Positions 1 to 7,704 of a stretch of DNA of 23,117 bases are shown here, piece after piece. The translations under genes and the position numbers were made by a program. The DNA is from an uncultured bacterium (GTDB taxonomy: Bacteria > Pseudomonadota > Gammaproteobacteria > Burkholderiales > Burkholderiaceae_F): positions 1-23,117 of the forward strand of contig CAJMRV010000011.1 of the NCBI GenBank assembly GCA_905215795.1, written 5' to 3'. Position 1 is the stretch's first letter. Each line of letters opens with the position of its first letter. The notes under the pieces were generated by a model, which made no database searches, was not told the origin of the DNA, and was given only the letters and a program-made list of their open reading frames with translations.

Positions 1-258
1 TATTCGGAAGCTTTTTTACAGAAATTATGCGTTGAGGGGGGTGAGTGTTTGGGTAAGCCTCAATCCAATTTCAAGGAGGTTCTTGAGGCTTATGAGGTTT
101 ATTTAAAGTCATTTCGTGCATGCAATGAGAAGGGGGATTCTTCTCTTAAAAAAGCTTTAGAAGGTGCTATGCGCCATGCTTATAAAAAGTTCTCTGGATC
201 AGCAGGAAACAAGCTGTTTTTGAAGCTTGTGTATAAAGTTAAATGTACTTTACTGTGA
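1..258 (+). CDS. 3' end of an unrecognised A+T-rich gene (partial)
   Basis: The reading frame is open from the first base of the window to a TGA at 256-258, giving about 85 residues with no start codon that must be used inside the window (a TTG at 49 is possible but weak). I do not recognise the product. What is visible is a charged, Lys-rich, probably helical C-terminus ending in a short basic/hydrophobic tail. The base composition is clearly more A+T-rich than everything from 259 onward, which suggests an accessory or transferred gene whose body lies upstream. Its last 20 bases overlap the 3' end of greB on the opposite strand, an unusually tight convergent arrangement. It could instead be a decayed remnant; without the upstream sequence the two cannot be separated. 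Confidence 0.45.
   Translation, partial: YSEAFLQKLCVEGGECLGKPQSNFKEVLEAYEVYLKSFRACNEKGDSSLKKALEGAMRHAYKKFSGSAGNKLFLKLVYKVKCTLL
209..230 (-). terminator. Possible weak intrinsic terminator for greB
   Basis: A perfect 7-bp stem (ACAAGCT / AGCTTGT) with an 8-nt loop lies 9-30 bases past the greB stop codon. On the minus strand it is followed by only three T residues. It lies inside the coding frame of the convergent partial gene. It is the only hairpin close behind greB, so it may be its terminator, but the stem and U-tract are weak. Confidence 0.35.
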
Positions 259-775
259 TGATGTCGAGCTCCTGAACGCCGTTCGGCGTGGGAAGTTTCA
301 CGGTGTCGCCTTCGTGAGCCTTCAGGAAGACGCGGGCGATGGGACTCACCCAGCTGACGTCGCCTTTGGAGGCGTCGGCCTCGTCGATGCCGACGATGCG
401 GATTGTGTGTTCCTCACCTTCGGCGTTTTCGTAGGTGACGGTGGCGCCGAAGAAAATCTGGTCCGTGGGCGGACGCGTGGCCGGGTCGACGACCGCGGAG
501 TTCTCGATGCGCTTGTTCAGGAAGCGGATCCTCCGGTCGATTTCACGAAGGCGCTTCTTGCCGTAGAGGTAGTCCCCGTTTTCGCTTCGGTCGCCGTTGC
601 TGGCGGCCCAGCTCACCACGTCGACCATCTTGGGCCGCTCGACATTGACGAGCTGCTCGCGCTCGGTGAGGAGGCGCTGGTAGCAAGCGGGCGTCATGTA
701 GTTCTTGGTGTTTGGCGGAAGTTTCGGAAGATGAACGTCTTCGTCGTCGTCATCCGTGTTGGTGCGGTCGGACAT
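239..775 (-). CDS. greB: Transcription elongation factor GreB
   Basis: GreB binds the secondary channel of RNA polymerase and stimulates cleavage of backtracked transcripts. The 178-residue product has an N-terminal coiled-coil of about residues 27-95 and a C-terminal FKBP-like domain (about 105-178). The coiled-coil tip carries NGDRSENGDY (residues 60-69) with the two acidic residues D62 and E65 that help place the catalytic metal; the following GKKRLREIDRRIRFL is typical of GreB rather than GreA. An acidic N-terminal extension (residues 3-13) adds some 20 residues to the usual length. An AAGGAGAAAGGAGA purine tract precedes the ATG. It is transcribed alone, downstream of a tRNA-Ala gene that has its own terminator, and overlaps a convergent A+T-rich gene at its 3' end. 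Confidence 0.97.
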   Translation of the reverse strand: MSDRTNTDDDDEDVHLPKLPPNTKNYMTPACYQRLLTEREQLVNVERPKMVDVVSWAASNGDRSENGDYLYGKKRLREIDRRIRFLNKRIENSAVVDPATRPPTDQIFFGATVTYENAEGEEHTIRIVGIDEADASKGDVSWVSPIARVFLKAHEGDTVKLPTPNGVQELDIITVKYI

Positions 776-819
776 GGAGTCTCCTTTCTCCTTGAACGGG
801 GTTCAGTCTTGAAAGAATC

Positions 820-849
820 ATCTTACCCAATTTCGCGGGGGCGGGGGAA
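820..849 (-). promoter_or_regulatory. Candidate sigma70 promoter of greB
   Basis: On the minus strand TTCCCC (844-849) and TAAGAT (820-825) are 18 bases apart, about 45 bases upstream of the greB start codon. The -10 is acceptable and the -35 is poor. An 8-bp inverted repeat (856-863 with 876-883) lies just upstream. I see no gene in the 776-978 interval. Confidence 0.3.
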
Positions 850-978
850 TCCTTGGAAAGACGGTGGGCGACGCACGTCTTTCGATTGCCTCATCCGGAT
901 CTTTCCTGCACGGCATGTGCCGGTCATGGGGAGCATGGACTGCGCAGGGTGATGAGTAGGCTGTATTGAACTGGCAAC

Positions 979-1013
979 AAAAAAGTCCGCACGACGTCTT
1001 GTTCATGCGGACT
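979..1013 (-). terminator. Intrinsic terminator of tRNA-Ala
   Basis: Read on the minus strand, AGTCCGCA (1006-1013) pairs perfectly with TGCGGACT (984-991) and is followed by a run of T residues (979-984 region). It starts 18 bases past the CCA end of the tRNA, so it ends the tRNA-Ala transcript and insulates greB. Confidence 0.85.
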
Positions 1014-1030
1014 CATTTGATTTTGTTCGG

Positions 1031-1106
1031 TGGTGGAGAAGAGGAGGATCGAACTCCCGACCTCTGCATTGCGAACGCAGCGCTCTCCCAGCTGAGCTAC
1101 TTCCCC
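1031..1106 (-). tRNA. tRNA-Ala (anticodon CGC)
   Basis: A full 76-nt cloverleaf with encoded CCA is present on the minus strand. The acceptor stem GGGGAAG pairs with CTTCTCC and includes the G3:U70 wobble pair, the main alanine identity element. The D arm carries AGCTCAGCTGGGAGAGC, the anticodon loop is TTCGCAA with anticodon CGC (reads GCG), and the T loop is TTCGATC. It is a single-gene transcript with its own terminator (979-1013). Confidence 0.97.
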
Positions 1107-1185
1107 ACTTGTCCAGCCATCATCTGGCTAGGCGTTCAATTGTGCTCCATTAGGCTTGGATTAGGAATACCGTTTTCTTGGTATT

Positions 1186-1584
1186 TCACTTCTTCCAACG
1201 GCCCTGCACGAGGATGAGGCGGTAGCCGTCCGGGTCCTCGTAGGAGGCCACGCCGCTGTCGGCGTAGAGCTGGGGCGGGGTGACCTGCGTGAAGCCCGCT
1301 TCGAAGAGGCTCTGGAGCGTCTTTTCCCAGAAGTCGTGGTCTTCGATGCAGAAGACGACCGAGTGTTCCGGCGTCGGGGCCAGCGGGACGACCGAGCCGT
1401 CGCGGCGGCGGGAGAACTCGAGCTGGTAGGGCCAGTCCCGGTGTCCGATGATCAGCCCGTCCCATCCCTGCTGCGCCTCGTAGCGGTCGAGCACTTCAAA
1501 GCCCAGACCGTCGCAGTAGAAGCGCAGGACGTTCTCGAGATTGTTCGTGGGACGTGACAGTCGAAGTTTGGGAACGGCTTGCAT
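1186..1584 (-). CDS. VOC-superfamily (glyoxalase/bleomycin-resistance fold) protein, YycE-like
   Basis: The 132-residue product resembles the small YycE-like group of the vicinal oxygen chelate superfamily: an early RLSRPTNNLE segment (about residues 8-17), RFYCDGLGFEVL (about 21-32), a central YQLEFSRR strand and a terminal EDPDGYRLILVQ strand. It spans the two beta-alpha-beta-beta-beta modules of one VOC domain, so it probably acts as a dimer. Family members include lyases, dioxygenases and binding proteins; the substrate cannot be deduced here. I chose the ATG at 1584 because GAGGAG lies 7 bases upstream and the family starts there; the longer in-frame start at 1641 would add 19 poorly conserved residues. 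It is convergent to nothing and reads toward the tRNA-Ala gene; a weak hairpin (AATACC/GGTATT) follows its stop. Confidence 0.88.
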   Translation of the reverse strand: MQAVPKLRLSRPTNNLENVLRFYCDGLGFEVLDRYEAQQGWDGLIIGHRDWPYQLEFSRRRDGSVVPLAPTPEHSVVFCIEDHDFWEKTLQSLFEAGFTQVTPPQLYADSGVASYEDPDGYRLILVQGRWKK

Positions 1585-1643
1585 GGTGTTCTCCTCATGG
1601 TTTATGGGTGGTCGATACTTTATTATGGCTTGTACGGACACGT

Positions 1644-1674
1644 TTGGCCGTTGTATTAGGGTTAGTCTTACAAT
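1644..1674 (+). promoter_or_regulatory. Candidate sigma70 promoter of the pepA operon
   Basis: TTGGCC (1644-1649) and TACAAT (1669-1674) are separated by 19 bases, about 50 bases before the pepA start. The -10 is good and the spacing is long. The interval is divergent with the VOC gene, so a promoter for pepA must lie here, but the exact boxes are uncertain. Confidence 0.35.
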
Positions 1675-1723
1675 GGTCGGTGTCAGACCGATTTCAAACC
1701 TTTAATCTCATGGAGAAAGAATC

Positions 1724-3223
1724 ATGGCGATTGAGTTGCCCCGACTGCTTGCCCGGATGATCCCCGGCACTTCCGAATCCCTTCCCGAAGGCGTCCGCAT
1801 CGCGGGCGTGTTTCTTGAGGGGGACGCCCTCGTGCACACCGGGGCCTCCAAGCCCCTTTCCGACGTGATCGAGGCGAGGAAGGCCGCGAAGCGCTTCTCG
1901 GCCAAGGCGGGCGAGAACTTCATCGTCGAAGGCGGCTCCCCCGTGCTGGTGCTGGGCCTGGGTGAAAAGAAGGACTTCACCGTCGCCGTTTTCCGCGAGG
2001 CGCTCGTCAAGGCCGCCGACGCCGTCTGCGGCTGGGCCGCCCGCGTGGTGCTCGACCTCGAGGACTGCCGTCCCGACGACGTCTGCCCGAAGCATTTCGT
2101 GCGCTCCGCCGCCGACGTGCTTCTTGATGCCTGCACGCCGCGCATCGACTTCAAGACCGAAGACAAGAAGGAACCCGACGAAGTCGAGTTCGTCTGGGTC
2201 GCCAAGGGCGGTGAGGAAATCGCCGCCGGAATCGAGGAGGGCCGAGCCACGGCCTATGCCAAGCGCATCTGCCGCTGGCTCGCCGACCTGCCCGCCAACA
2301 TCGCCACGCCCGCCTTCCTCGGCGAAGCCGCCCTGCGCCTGGGCGAAACCTTCGACAACCTCGAGGTGACCGTGATGGGCCTCGAGGAGATCCGCAGCCT
2401 CGGCATGGGCTGCTTCCTCGCCGTCGCCCAGGGCAGCGTCGAGGAGCCCCGCTTCATCGCCATGCGTTACCGCGGCGCCGATGAAGGCGAACCCCTCAAG
2501 GCCATCGTCGGCAAGGGGATCACCTTCGATGCGGGCGGCATCTCCCTGAAGCCCGCCGCGGGCATGTGGGACATGACCTACGACATGTGTGGCGCCGCCT
2601 CCGTGATCGGCACGATGGCGGGTCTCGCAAGCCTCAAGGCCCCCGTCAACGTGATCGGCGTCGTGGCCGCTTGTGAGAACCTCCCCTCGGGCTCCGCCGT
2701 CAAGCCGGGCGACGTCGTCACGTCGCTCTCGGGCCGAACGGTCGAGATCCTCAACACGGACGCCGAGGGCCGGCTCATCCTCGCCGATGCGCTCACCTGG
2801 ACGCTCCGTCAGAAGCCCTCGCTCATCGTCGACATGGCCACCCTCACGGGCGCCTGCTGCGTGGCGCTCGGCGCTCCCTACTCGGGCCTCTTCTCCAATT
2901 CGGACGCGCTCGCCGACGCCCTGGTCAAGTCGGGCCGAAAGGCTTGCGACCCGCTCTGGCGCCTCCCCGTGGGTCCCGAGTACCTCAAGCTCATGAAGTC
3001 GGTCGTCGCCGACATCTCCAACATCTCCTGCAAGCGCGAGGGCGGCGCCTCTACGGCCGCCGCCTTCCTCGAAACGTTCGTCGGCAAGGAGACGCCCTGG
3101 GCGCACCTCGACATTGCCGCCACGGCCAACGAAGGCAATCCCAAACGTCGTGCGACGGGCCGTCCCGTCGGCGCGCTCATGCACTTCCTCGTCAACGGGT
3201 CGTGCAATTTGGGCGATAATTGA
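1724..3223 (+). CDS. pepA: Leucyl aminopeptidase (M17 family, PepA)
   Basis: A cytosolic metallo-exopeptidase that removes N-terminal residues from peptides; E. coli PepA is also a DNA-binding protein in site-specific recombination and carAB control. The 499-residue length is normal. The C-terminal catalytic domain is complete: GKGITFDAGG gives metal ligands K264 and D269, SLKP gives K276, YDM gives D287, and the M17 signature NTDAEGRL gives D346, E348 and R350. The N-terminal domain (about 1-165) is less conserved, as usual. GGAGAAAG precedes the ATG. It is the first gene of a plus-strand run: the stop lies 5 bases before the holC ATG, so the two are probably translationally coupled. Codon use is strongly GC-rich like the neighbours. 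Confidence 0.97.
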   Translation: MAIELPRLLARMIPGTSESLPEGVRIAGVFLEGDALVHTGASKPLSDVIEARKAAKRFSAKAGENFIVEGGSPVLVLGLGEKKDFTVAVFREALVKAADAVCGWAARVVLDLEDCRPDDVCPKHFVRSAADVLLDACTPRIDFKTEDKKEPDEVEFVWVAKGGEEIAAGIEEGRATAYAKRICRWLADLPANIATPAFLGEAALRLGETFDNLEVTVMGLEEIRSLGMGCFLAVAQGSVEEPRFIAMRYRGADEGEPLKAIVGKGITFDAGGISLKPAAGMWDMTYDMCGAASVIGTMAGLASLKAPVNVIGVVAACENLPSGSAVKPGDVVTSLSGRTVEILNTDAEGRLILADALTWTLRQKPSLIVDMATLTGACCVALGAPYSGLFSNSDALADALVKSGRKACDPLWRLPVGPEYLKLMKSVVADISNISCKREGGASTAAAFLETFVGKETPWAHLDIAATANEGNPKRRATGRPVGALMHFLVNGSCNLGDN

Positions 3224-3228
3224 TCTTC

Positions 3229-3657
3229 ATGGAAAAGATCGACTTTCACTTCAACGTCGGCGACCGCCTGGGCTATGTCTGCGCGGTCGCCAAGAAGATG
3301 GGGACGCTCGGCAAGCGCATGGCCGTCTGGTCGACCGACCGGGCGCGCCTCGACGCGCTCGACCGTCTCCTCTGGACGCGCGAGCCCCGTAGCTTCCTCG
3401 CCCACTCGAGGGCGGGGGACCCCGCCGAGGCGCACGCCCCGATCGTCCTCTCCGAGTCGCTCCCGAGCCTGAAGGCCGACGTGCTCGTGCTGCTCGACGA
3501 CGACCTCCCCGAGGACTGGGGAACGGAGTTCGGGCGTTTCGAGCGCATCATCGACGTGGTGGGCGACGAGGAGGCCGAAAGGGCCGCCTCGCGTGTCCGC
3601 TGGCGCGCCTACAAGGCCGCCTCCGTGAAGGTCGACGCCTTCGACCGCAAACGTTGA
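3229..3657 (+). CDS. holC: DNA polymerase III chi subunit
   Basis: Chi links the clamp loader (through psi) to single-stranded DNA-binding protein. The 142-residue product has the family pattern: an N-terminal strand IDFHFNVGDR, a helix with VCAVAKKMGTLGKRMAVW, the segment LDRLLWTREPRSFLAH, then the APIVLSESLP / DVLVLLDDDLP strands and the closing RWRAYKAASVKVDAF helix, all matching HolC in order. I chose the ATG at 3229 because it gives the usual N-terminus; an in-frame TTG at 3220 would overlap the pepA stop. There is no strong ribosome binding site, which fits coupling to pepA. The pepA-holC-valS order is widespread in proteobacteria and supports the call. Confidence 0.9.
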   Translation: MEKIDFHFNVGDRLGYVCAVAKKMGTLGKRMAVWSTDRARLDALDRLLWTREPRSFLAHSRAGDPAEAHAPIVLSESLPSLKADVLVLLDDDLPEDWGTEFGRFERIIDVVGDEEAERAASRVRWRAYKAASVKVDAFDRKR

Positions 3658-3680
3658 TCCCCTCATTTGGAGAACAGATC

Positions 3681-4130
3681 ATGGACACTCCCCGAAAGGA
3701 TCCCGTCTTCGAGACGACGCCCTCGCTTCTGGAGAAGCGGGTGAAGCTCACCTGGCGCGAGGTGAAGAACCTCGCCGAGACGGGCGCCCCCGAAGCGCCC
3801 GCCGTTCCGGTGGAGCCCGTCGTCGGCATCGAACTCCCCGCAGCCGCGTCCCAAGCGCCCGCGGAGGCCGCTTTGCAGGCCGGGGCCGAGCCCCGGCGGA
3901 TCACGCTCGCCTCGCTTGCGCCCGAGGACCGCGACGCACTCGTCGCGGCGCTCTCCCCGGCGATCGAGGCCTACGTGCGCGACGCGGTCACGAGCACGAT
4001 CGAGGCCTCCCTCTCCAACGCCGTCGTCCGCACGCGGCGCGACGTGGAGAGCTCGCTGTCGATCATCGCCGCCGAATCCGTCAGGAAGGCGATCGACCAG
4101 CTCGACCTCTCGGCCTATCTGAAATCATAA
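3681..4130 (+). CDS. Unknown small protein between holC and valS
   Basis: The 149-residue product is not one I can assign to a function. The N-terminal part (about residues 1-30) is charged and ends in KLTWREVKNL. A Pro/Ala/Val-rich linker follows (about 33-75, APEAPAVPVEP and similar). The C-terminal part (about 85-149) is a predicted amphipathic helical region with regularly spaced Ala, Val and charged residues. No signal peptide or membrane segment is seen. I chose the ATG at 3681 because GGAG lies 9 bases upstream; an in-frame TTG at 3654 overlaps the holC stop. A gene of unknown function at this place, sometimes called DUF2486 in Burkholderia, is known to me from related orders; whether this is the same family is an inference from position only. 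Confidence 0.7.
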   Translation: MDTPRKDPVFETTPSLLEKRVKLTWREVKNLAETGAPEAPAVPVEPVVGIELPAAASQAPAEAALQAGAEPRRITLASLAPEDRDALVAALSPAIEAYVRDAVTSTIEASLSNAVVRTRRDVESSLSIIAAESVRKAIDQLDLSAYLKS

Positions 4131-4250
4131 CTTGCGCCCCAACCCCGACAATCTCCACGCTTTGTGAGAAAATAAGGCGCGCGGACACCCTTGCGCACGA
4201 GATGCTGCGCAGGGGGTTCTGTTTTTACATTCACTACTGTTATTCCTGAG

Positions 4251-7088
4251 ATGACGCAAACGAACACGCAAGAATTGGCCAAGTGCTTCGATCCCAAGGA
4301 GATCGAGGCCCGTTGGTACCCCGTCTGGGAAAAGCGCGGCTATTTCAAGGCCGGCCTGGATCCCAAGAAACCCAGCTTCGCGATCCAGCTCCCGCCCCCC
4401 AACATCACGGGCATCCTGCACATGGGCCACGCCTTCAATCAGACGGTGATGGACACGTTGACGCGTTTTCACCGCATGGACGGCTACAACACCGTCTGGA
4501 TCCCGGGCACGGACCACGCCGGCATCGCCACGCAGATCGTCGTCGAACGCAAGCTCGAGGGCCAGGGCATCGACTTCAAGAGCCTCACGCGCGAGGAGTT
4601 CATCGAAAAGGTCTGGGAATGGCAGAAGTTCTCCGGCGGCACAATCCTCTCGCAGATGCGCCGCATCGGCGACAGCGTCGACTGGGACCGCACCTACTTC
4701 ACGATGGACGAGAACCTCTCGAACGTGGTCGTCGAAACCTTCGTCAGGCTCTATGAAGAGGGCCTGATCTACCGCGGCAACCGCCTCGTCAACTGGGACC
4801 CCAAGCTCCAGTCCGCCGTCTCCGATCTTGAAGTAGAGAGCGAGGAGAGCGAAGGCCACCTCTGGGAGATCCGCTATCCGGCCGTCGACGGTTCGGAAGG
4901 CGTGGTCGTCGCCACGACGCGTCCGGAAACCCTCTTCGGCGACCAGGCCGTCGCCGTGCATCCCGAGGACGAGCGCTACAAGGGGCTCGTCGGCAAGATG
5001 CTCAAGCTTCCGCTCACCGACCGTGAGATCCCCGTCATCGCCGACGAATACGTCGACCGCGAATTCGGCTCGGGCTGCGTGAAGATCACGCCGGCCCACG
5101 ACTTCAACGACTTCGAAGTCGGCCGCCGCCATGACCTCCCGATGCTCAACGTGCTCACCAAGACGGCCCGCATGAACGAGAACGTGCCCGCCAAGTACCA
5201 GGGCATGGACCGCTACGAGTGCCGCAAGGCCGTCGTGGCCGACCTCGAGGCCGCCGGCCTGCTCGTGGGCATCAAGAAGCACCGCCACATGGTGCCGCGC
5301 GTCGCCCGCACGGGCGAGATCGTCGAGCCGATGCTCTCCGAACAGTGGTACATGGCCATGAGCAAGCCCGCTCCCGAGGGCACGCTCCAGCCGGGCCGCT
5401 CGATCGCCGAGGTGGGTCTCGACGCCGTCGAATCCGGCGAGGTGAACATCTTCCCGAAGGAATGGCGCGGCGTCTACCGCCAGTGGCTCGAGAACATCCA
5501 GGACTGGTGCATCTCCCGCCAGCTCCTCTGGGGCCATCAGATTCCCGCCTGGTACGACGAGGAGGGCAATGTCTTCGTCGCCCGCTCTGTAGAAGAGGCA
5601 CGCGCCACGGCCGGCCCCGACGCCGTGCTCACGGGCGATCCGGACGTGCTCGACACGTGGTTCTCCTCGGCCATGGTGCCGTTCTCCACGCTCGGCTGGC
5701 CCAATCCGGAAGGCGAGGACAAGACCGCCTACGACCTGTACCTCCCGAGCTCCGTGCTCGTCACCGGCTACGACATCATCTTCTTCTGGGTCGCCCGCAT
5801 GGTCATGATGACCAAGCACTTCACCGGCCGCGTCCCGTTCAAGAACGTCTACATCCACGGCCTCGTGCGCGACGCCGAAGGCAAGAAGATGTCCAAGTCC
5901 GAGGGCAACACCCTCGACCCGCTCGACATCATCCAGGGCATCGACCTCGAGTCGCTCGTCAAGAAGAACACCACCGGCCTGCGCCAGCCCGAGAAGGCCC
6001 CGCAGGTTGAGAAGAAGCTGCGCCGCAACTACCCCGAGGGCATCGCCGCCCACGGCGCCGACGCGCTCCGCTTCACGATGGCCGCCTACGCCACGCTCGG
6101 CCGCAACGTCAACTTCGACCTCAAGCGCGCTGAAGGCTACCGCAACTTCTGCACGAAGCTCTGGAACGCCACCCGCTTCGTGCTGATGAACGTCGAGGGG
6201 CAGGACTGCGGCTTCGGTGAGGACGCCGCCAAGCCGATGACGACGAGCTTCGTGGACCGCTGGATCCTCGCCGAGCTCGACCGCACGATCGCCGAGGTGC
6301 GCCAGGCCTACGCCGACTTCCGCCTCGACGTGGCCGCCAACGCCATTTACTCGTTCGTTTGGAACGAGTACTGCGACTGGTACCTCGAACTCACCAAGGT
6401 CCAGCTCCGCAGCGAGGACGAGGCCGTCGTGCGCGCCACCCGCCACACGCTCGTCTTCGTGCTCGAGACGGTGCTGCGCCTCGCGCACCCGATCATCCCG
6501 TTCATCACCGAGGAGCTCTGGCAGAAGGTCGGCCGCATCGCCGGCGTCGTCGGCGACGAAGAGACCTCGATCATGATCCAGGACTACCCGAAGGTTTCGG
6601 AAGACGCCGACAAGGCCGCCGTCGAGGACACCGTCCTCGTCAAGGCCATGGTCGACGCCGTGCGCAACCTGCGCGGCGAGATGAAGCTCAATCCGTCGGA
6701 ACGCCTGCCGCTCCTGATCGAGGGCGACGAGGGCTTCTGCACGCTCTGCGCCCCCTACCTTGAAGCGCTCGCCCGCCTCTCGGCCGTCAAGCATGTCGAG
6801 AGCATCAACGCGGTCAACGAGGGCGCCATCGCCCCCGTGGCGATCGTCGGCGATTTCAAGCTCATGCTCAAGGTCGAGATCGACATCGACGCCGAACGCG
6901 AACGCCTCACCAAGGAGGTGGAACGTCTCGAAGGCGAGGTGCGCAAGTGCGAAGGCAAGCTCGCCAACGAGGGCTTCGTCAACCGCGCCCCGGCCAAGGT
7001 CGTCGAGAACGAACGCAACCGGCTCGCTGAGTTTTCGGATTTGTTGACGAAGGTTAAGGCGCAGCTCGAACGTTTGCCCAAGGCCTGA
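4251..7088 (+). CDS. valS: Valyl-tRNA synthetase
   Basis: Charges tRNA-Val with valine; class I synthetase with an editing domain that hydrolyses Thr-tRNA-Val. The 945-residue length matches the E. coli enzyme (951). The Rossmann catalytic core has the HIGH-type motif HMGH at residues 57-60 and KMSKS at 546-550 (in GKKMSKSEGN). The inserted editing domain lies between (about 180-350, with VVATTRPETLFGDQAV). The anticodon-binding helical domain follows (about 620-800), then the ValRS-specific C-terminal coiled coil (about 880-945, AERERLTKEVERLEGEVRK). The ATG at 4251 gives the conserved N-terminus; an in-frame ATG at 4191 would add 20 residues of unlikely sequence. It follows the unknown gene after 120 bases and ends 25 bases before a strong terminator. 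Confidence 0.98.
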   Translation: MTQTNTQELAKCFDPKEIEARWYPVWEKRGYFKAGLDPKKPSFAIQLPPPNITGILHMGHAFNQTVMDTLTRFHRMDGYNTVWIPGTDHAGIATQIVVERKLEGQGIDFKSLTREEFIEKVWEWQKFSGGTILSQMRRIGDSVDWDRTYFTMDENLSNVVVETFVRLYEEGLIYRGNRLVNWDPKLQSAVSDLEVESEESEGHLWEIRYPAVDGSEGVVVATTRPETLFGDQAVAVHPEDERYKGLVGKMLKLPLTDREIPVIADEYVDREFGSGCVKITPAHDFNDFEVGRRHDLPMLNVLTKTARMNENVPAKYQGMDRYECRKAVVADLEAAGLLVGIKKHRHMVPRVARTGEIVEPMLSEQWYMAMSKPAPEGTLQPGRSIAEVGLDAVESGEVNIFPKEWRGVYRQWLENIQDWCISRQLLWGHQIPAWYDEEGNVFVARSVEEARATAGPDAVLTGDPDVLDTWFSSAMVPFSTLGWPNPEGEDKTAYDLYLPSSVLVTGYDIIFFWVARMVMMTKHFTGRVPFKNVYIHGLVRDAEGKKMSKSEGNTLDPLDIIQGIDLESLVKKNTTGLRQPEKAPQVEKKLRRNYPEGIAAHGADALRFTMAAYATLGRNVNFDLKRAEGYRNFCTKLWNATRFVLMNVEGQDCGFGEDAAKPMTTSFVDRWILAELDRTIAEVRQAYADFRLDVAANAIYSFVWNEYCDWYLELTKVQLRSEDEAVVRATRHTLVFVLETVLRLAHPIIPFITEELWQKVGRIAGVVGDEETSIMIQDYPKVSEDADKAAVEDTVLVKAMVDAVRNLRGEMKLNPSERLPLLIEGDEGFCTLCAPYLEALARLSAVKHVESINAVNEGAIAPVAIVGDFKLMLKVEIDIDAERERLTKEVERLEGEVRKCEGKLANEGFVNRAPAKVVENERNRLAEFSDLLTKVKAQLERLPKA

Positions 7089-7112
7089 AACGCCTGAGAG
7101 CCTAAACCCACG

Positions 7113-7150
7113 ACCCCGCGGAAGTTCCCCAAGGACACCGCGGGGTTTTT
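7113..7150 (+). terminator. Intrinsic terminator after valS
   Basis: ACCCCGCGG (7113-7121) pairs with CCGCGGGGT (7138-7146) around a 16-nt loop, followed by TTTTT. It closes the pepA-holC-unknown-valS transcript. Confidence 0.9.
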
Positions 7151-7158
7151 CGCGGGGC

Positions 7159-7188
7159 TTGTCAGATGAGTTTTCCCTTTGCCATAAT
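7159..7188 (+). promoter_or_regulatory. Sigma70 promoter of the WYL-like gene
   Basis: TTGTCA (7159-7164) and CATAAT (7183-7188) are 18 bases apart and sit directly behind the valS terminator. A start near 7195 would give a leader of about 113 nt that is very G+C-rich in its middle (7227-7275) and could fold: GTGAGGGG (around 7253-7260) can pair with CCCCTCTCAC downstream with a small bulge. I see no riboswitch class that I recognise. Confidence 0.6.
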
Positions 7189-7308
7189 GGACTTATCCTC
7201 GGGAGGAATGATTACAACGATTCAACCCCGGGGTACGCGGAGGGGCGGGGCCCGTGAGGGGCCGTCCGGTTCCCCTCTCACATTCCCTACAACAATAGGA
7301 GAAGCGCC

Positions 7309-7611
7309 ATGTCCACGGTCGATGTCATCGCCAAGGCCATCAGCGAAAAGAAGTCGCTGAGTTTCGGCTACCATGGGTTCGAACGGGTCGTCTCGCCGTA
7401 TGCCTGCGGCATCACCCCCGTCAATGAAATCAAACTGATTGCTTTCCAGACCGATGGTGGAAGCACGTCCGGCGTAACTGAAAAGTTGCGCTTTTTTTCT
7501 GTCGAGGACATCCTCGGCCCTGAAATCTCCGAGGCGCCCTTTCGTGCGCCCGAGTGCTGCATCAAGGACGCCTGCAGGGAGCTGAGCCACATCTACTCGA
7601 AGGTGGAGTAA
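7309..7611 (+). CDS. Small stand-alone WYL-like domain protein
   Basis: The 100-residue product looks like an isolated WYL-type beta-barrel: an N-terminal helix (VDVIAKAISEKKSLSF, residues 4-19), then strands FGYHGFERVVSPYACGIT, NEIKLIAFQTDGGSTSG and LRFFSVEDILG, the usual order of a WYL domain where the last strand pair ends in a short helix. The C-terminal 25 residues carry two adjacent cysteines (PECCIKD). WYL domains normally sit behind a helix-turn-helix and sense ligands or nucleic acids; here no DNA-binding part is present, so a transcription-factor role is not supported. AGGAG lies 8 bases before the ATG, and a promoter and a terminator frame it as a single-gene unit. The fold assignment rests on pattern memory and is moderate. 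Confidence 0.75.
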   Translation: MSTVDVIAKAISEKKSLSFGYHGFERVVSPYACGITPVNEIKLIAFQTDGGSTSGVTEKLRFFSVEDILGPEISEAPFRAPECCIKDACRELSHIYSKVE

Positions 7612-7644
7612 GCCCGCCGGGCCCTTCACGAACGTCAAGCAACG

Positions 7645-7676
7645 AAAAGCCCCATTCGGTGAACGAACGGGGCTTT
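7645..7676. terminator. Shared terminator between convergent WYL-like and AGCS genes
   Basis: AAAGCCCC (7646-7653) pairs with GGGGCTTT (7669-7676), and inside it TTCG pairs with CGAA after one mismatch. The minus strand side ends in TTTT and serves the symporter gene; the plus side is followed by a weaker T-tract. Confidence 0.8.
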
Positions 7677-7704
7677 GGCGTTTCAGGGGAGTGTGGATGG
7701 ACGC

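Noticed and set aside
818..1006. Small minus-strand open frame upstream of greB
   Set aside because: No ribosome binding site, overlaps the tRNA terminator and shows no recognisable protein pattern.
966..1217. Plus-strand open frame over the tRNA-Ala gene
   Set aside because: EEEDRTPDLCIANAALSQLSY is a typical false translation of antisense tRNA-Ala.
1694..3184. A 496-codon open frame antisense to pepA
   Set aside because: Same GC-driven artefact; pepA has all M17 catalytic residues on the plus strand.
4131..4250. Possible leader-peptide or T-box type control of valS
   Set aside because: No T-box elements or Val-rich leader peptide are visible; T-boxes are also not expected in this group.
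4125..6794. An 889-codon open frame antisense to valS
   Set aside because: It mirrors the valS codon pattern; its product is a low-complexity Val/Asp/Gly/His/Leu-rich sequence without any family match, as expected from high third-position GC.
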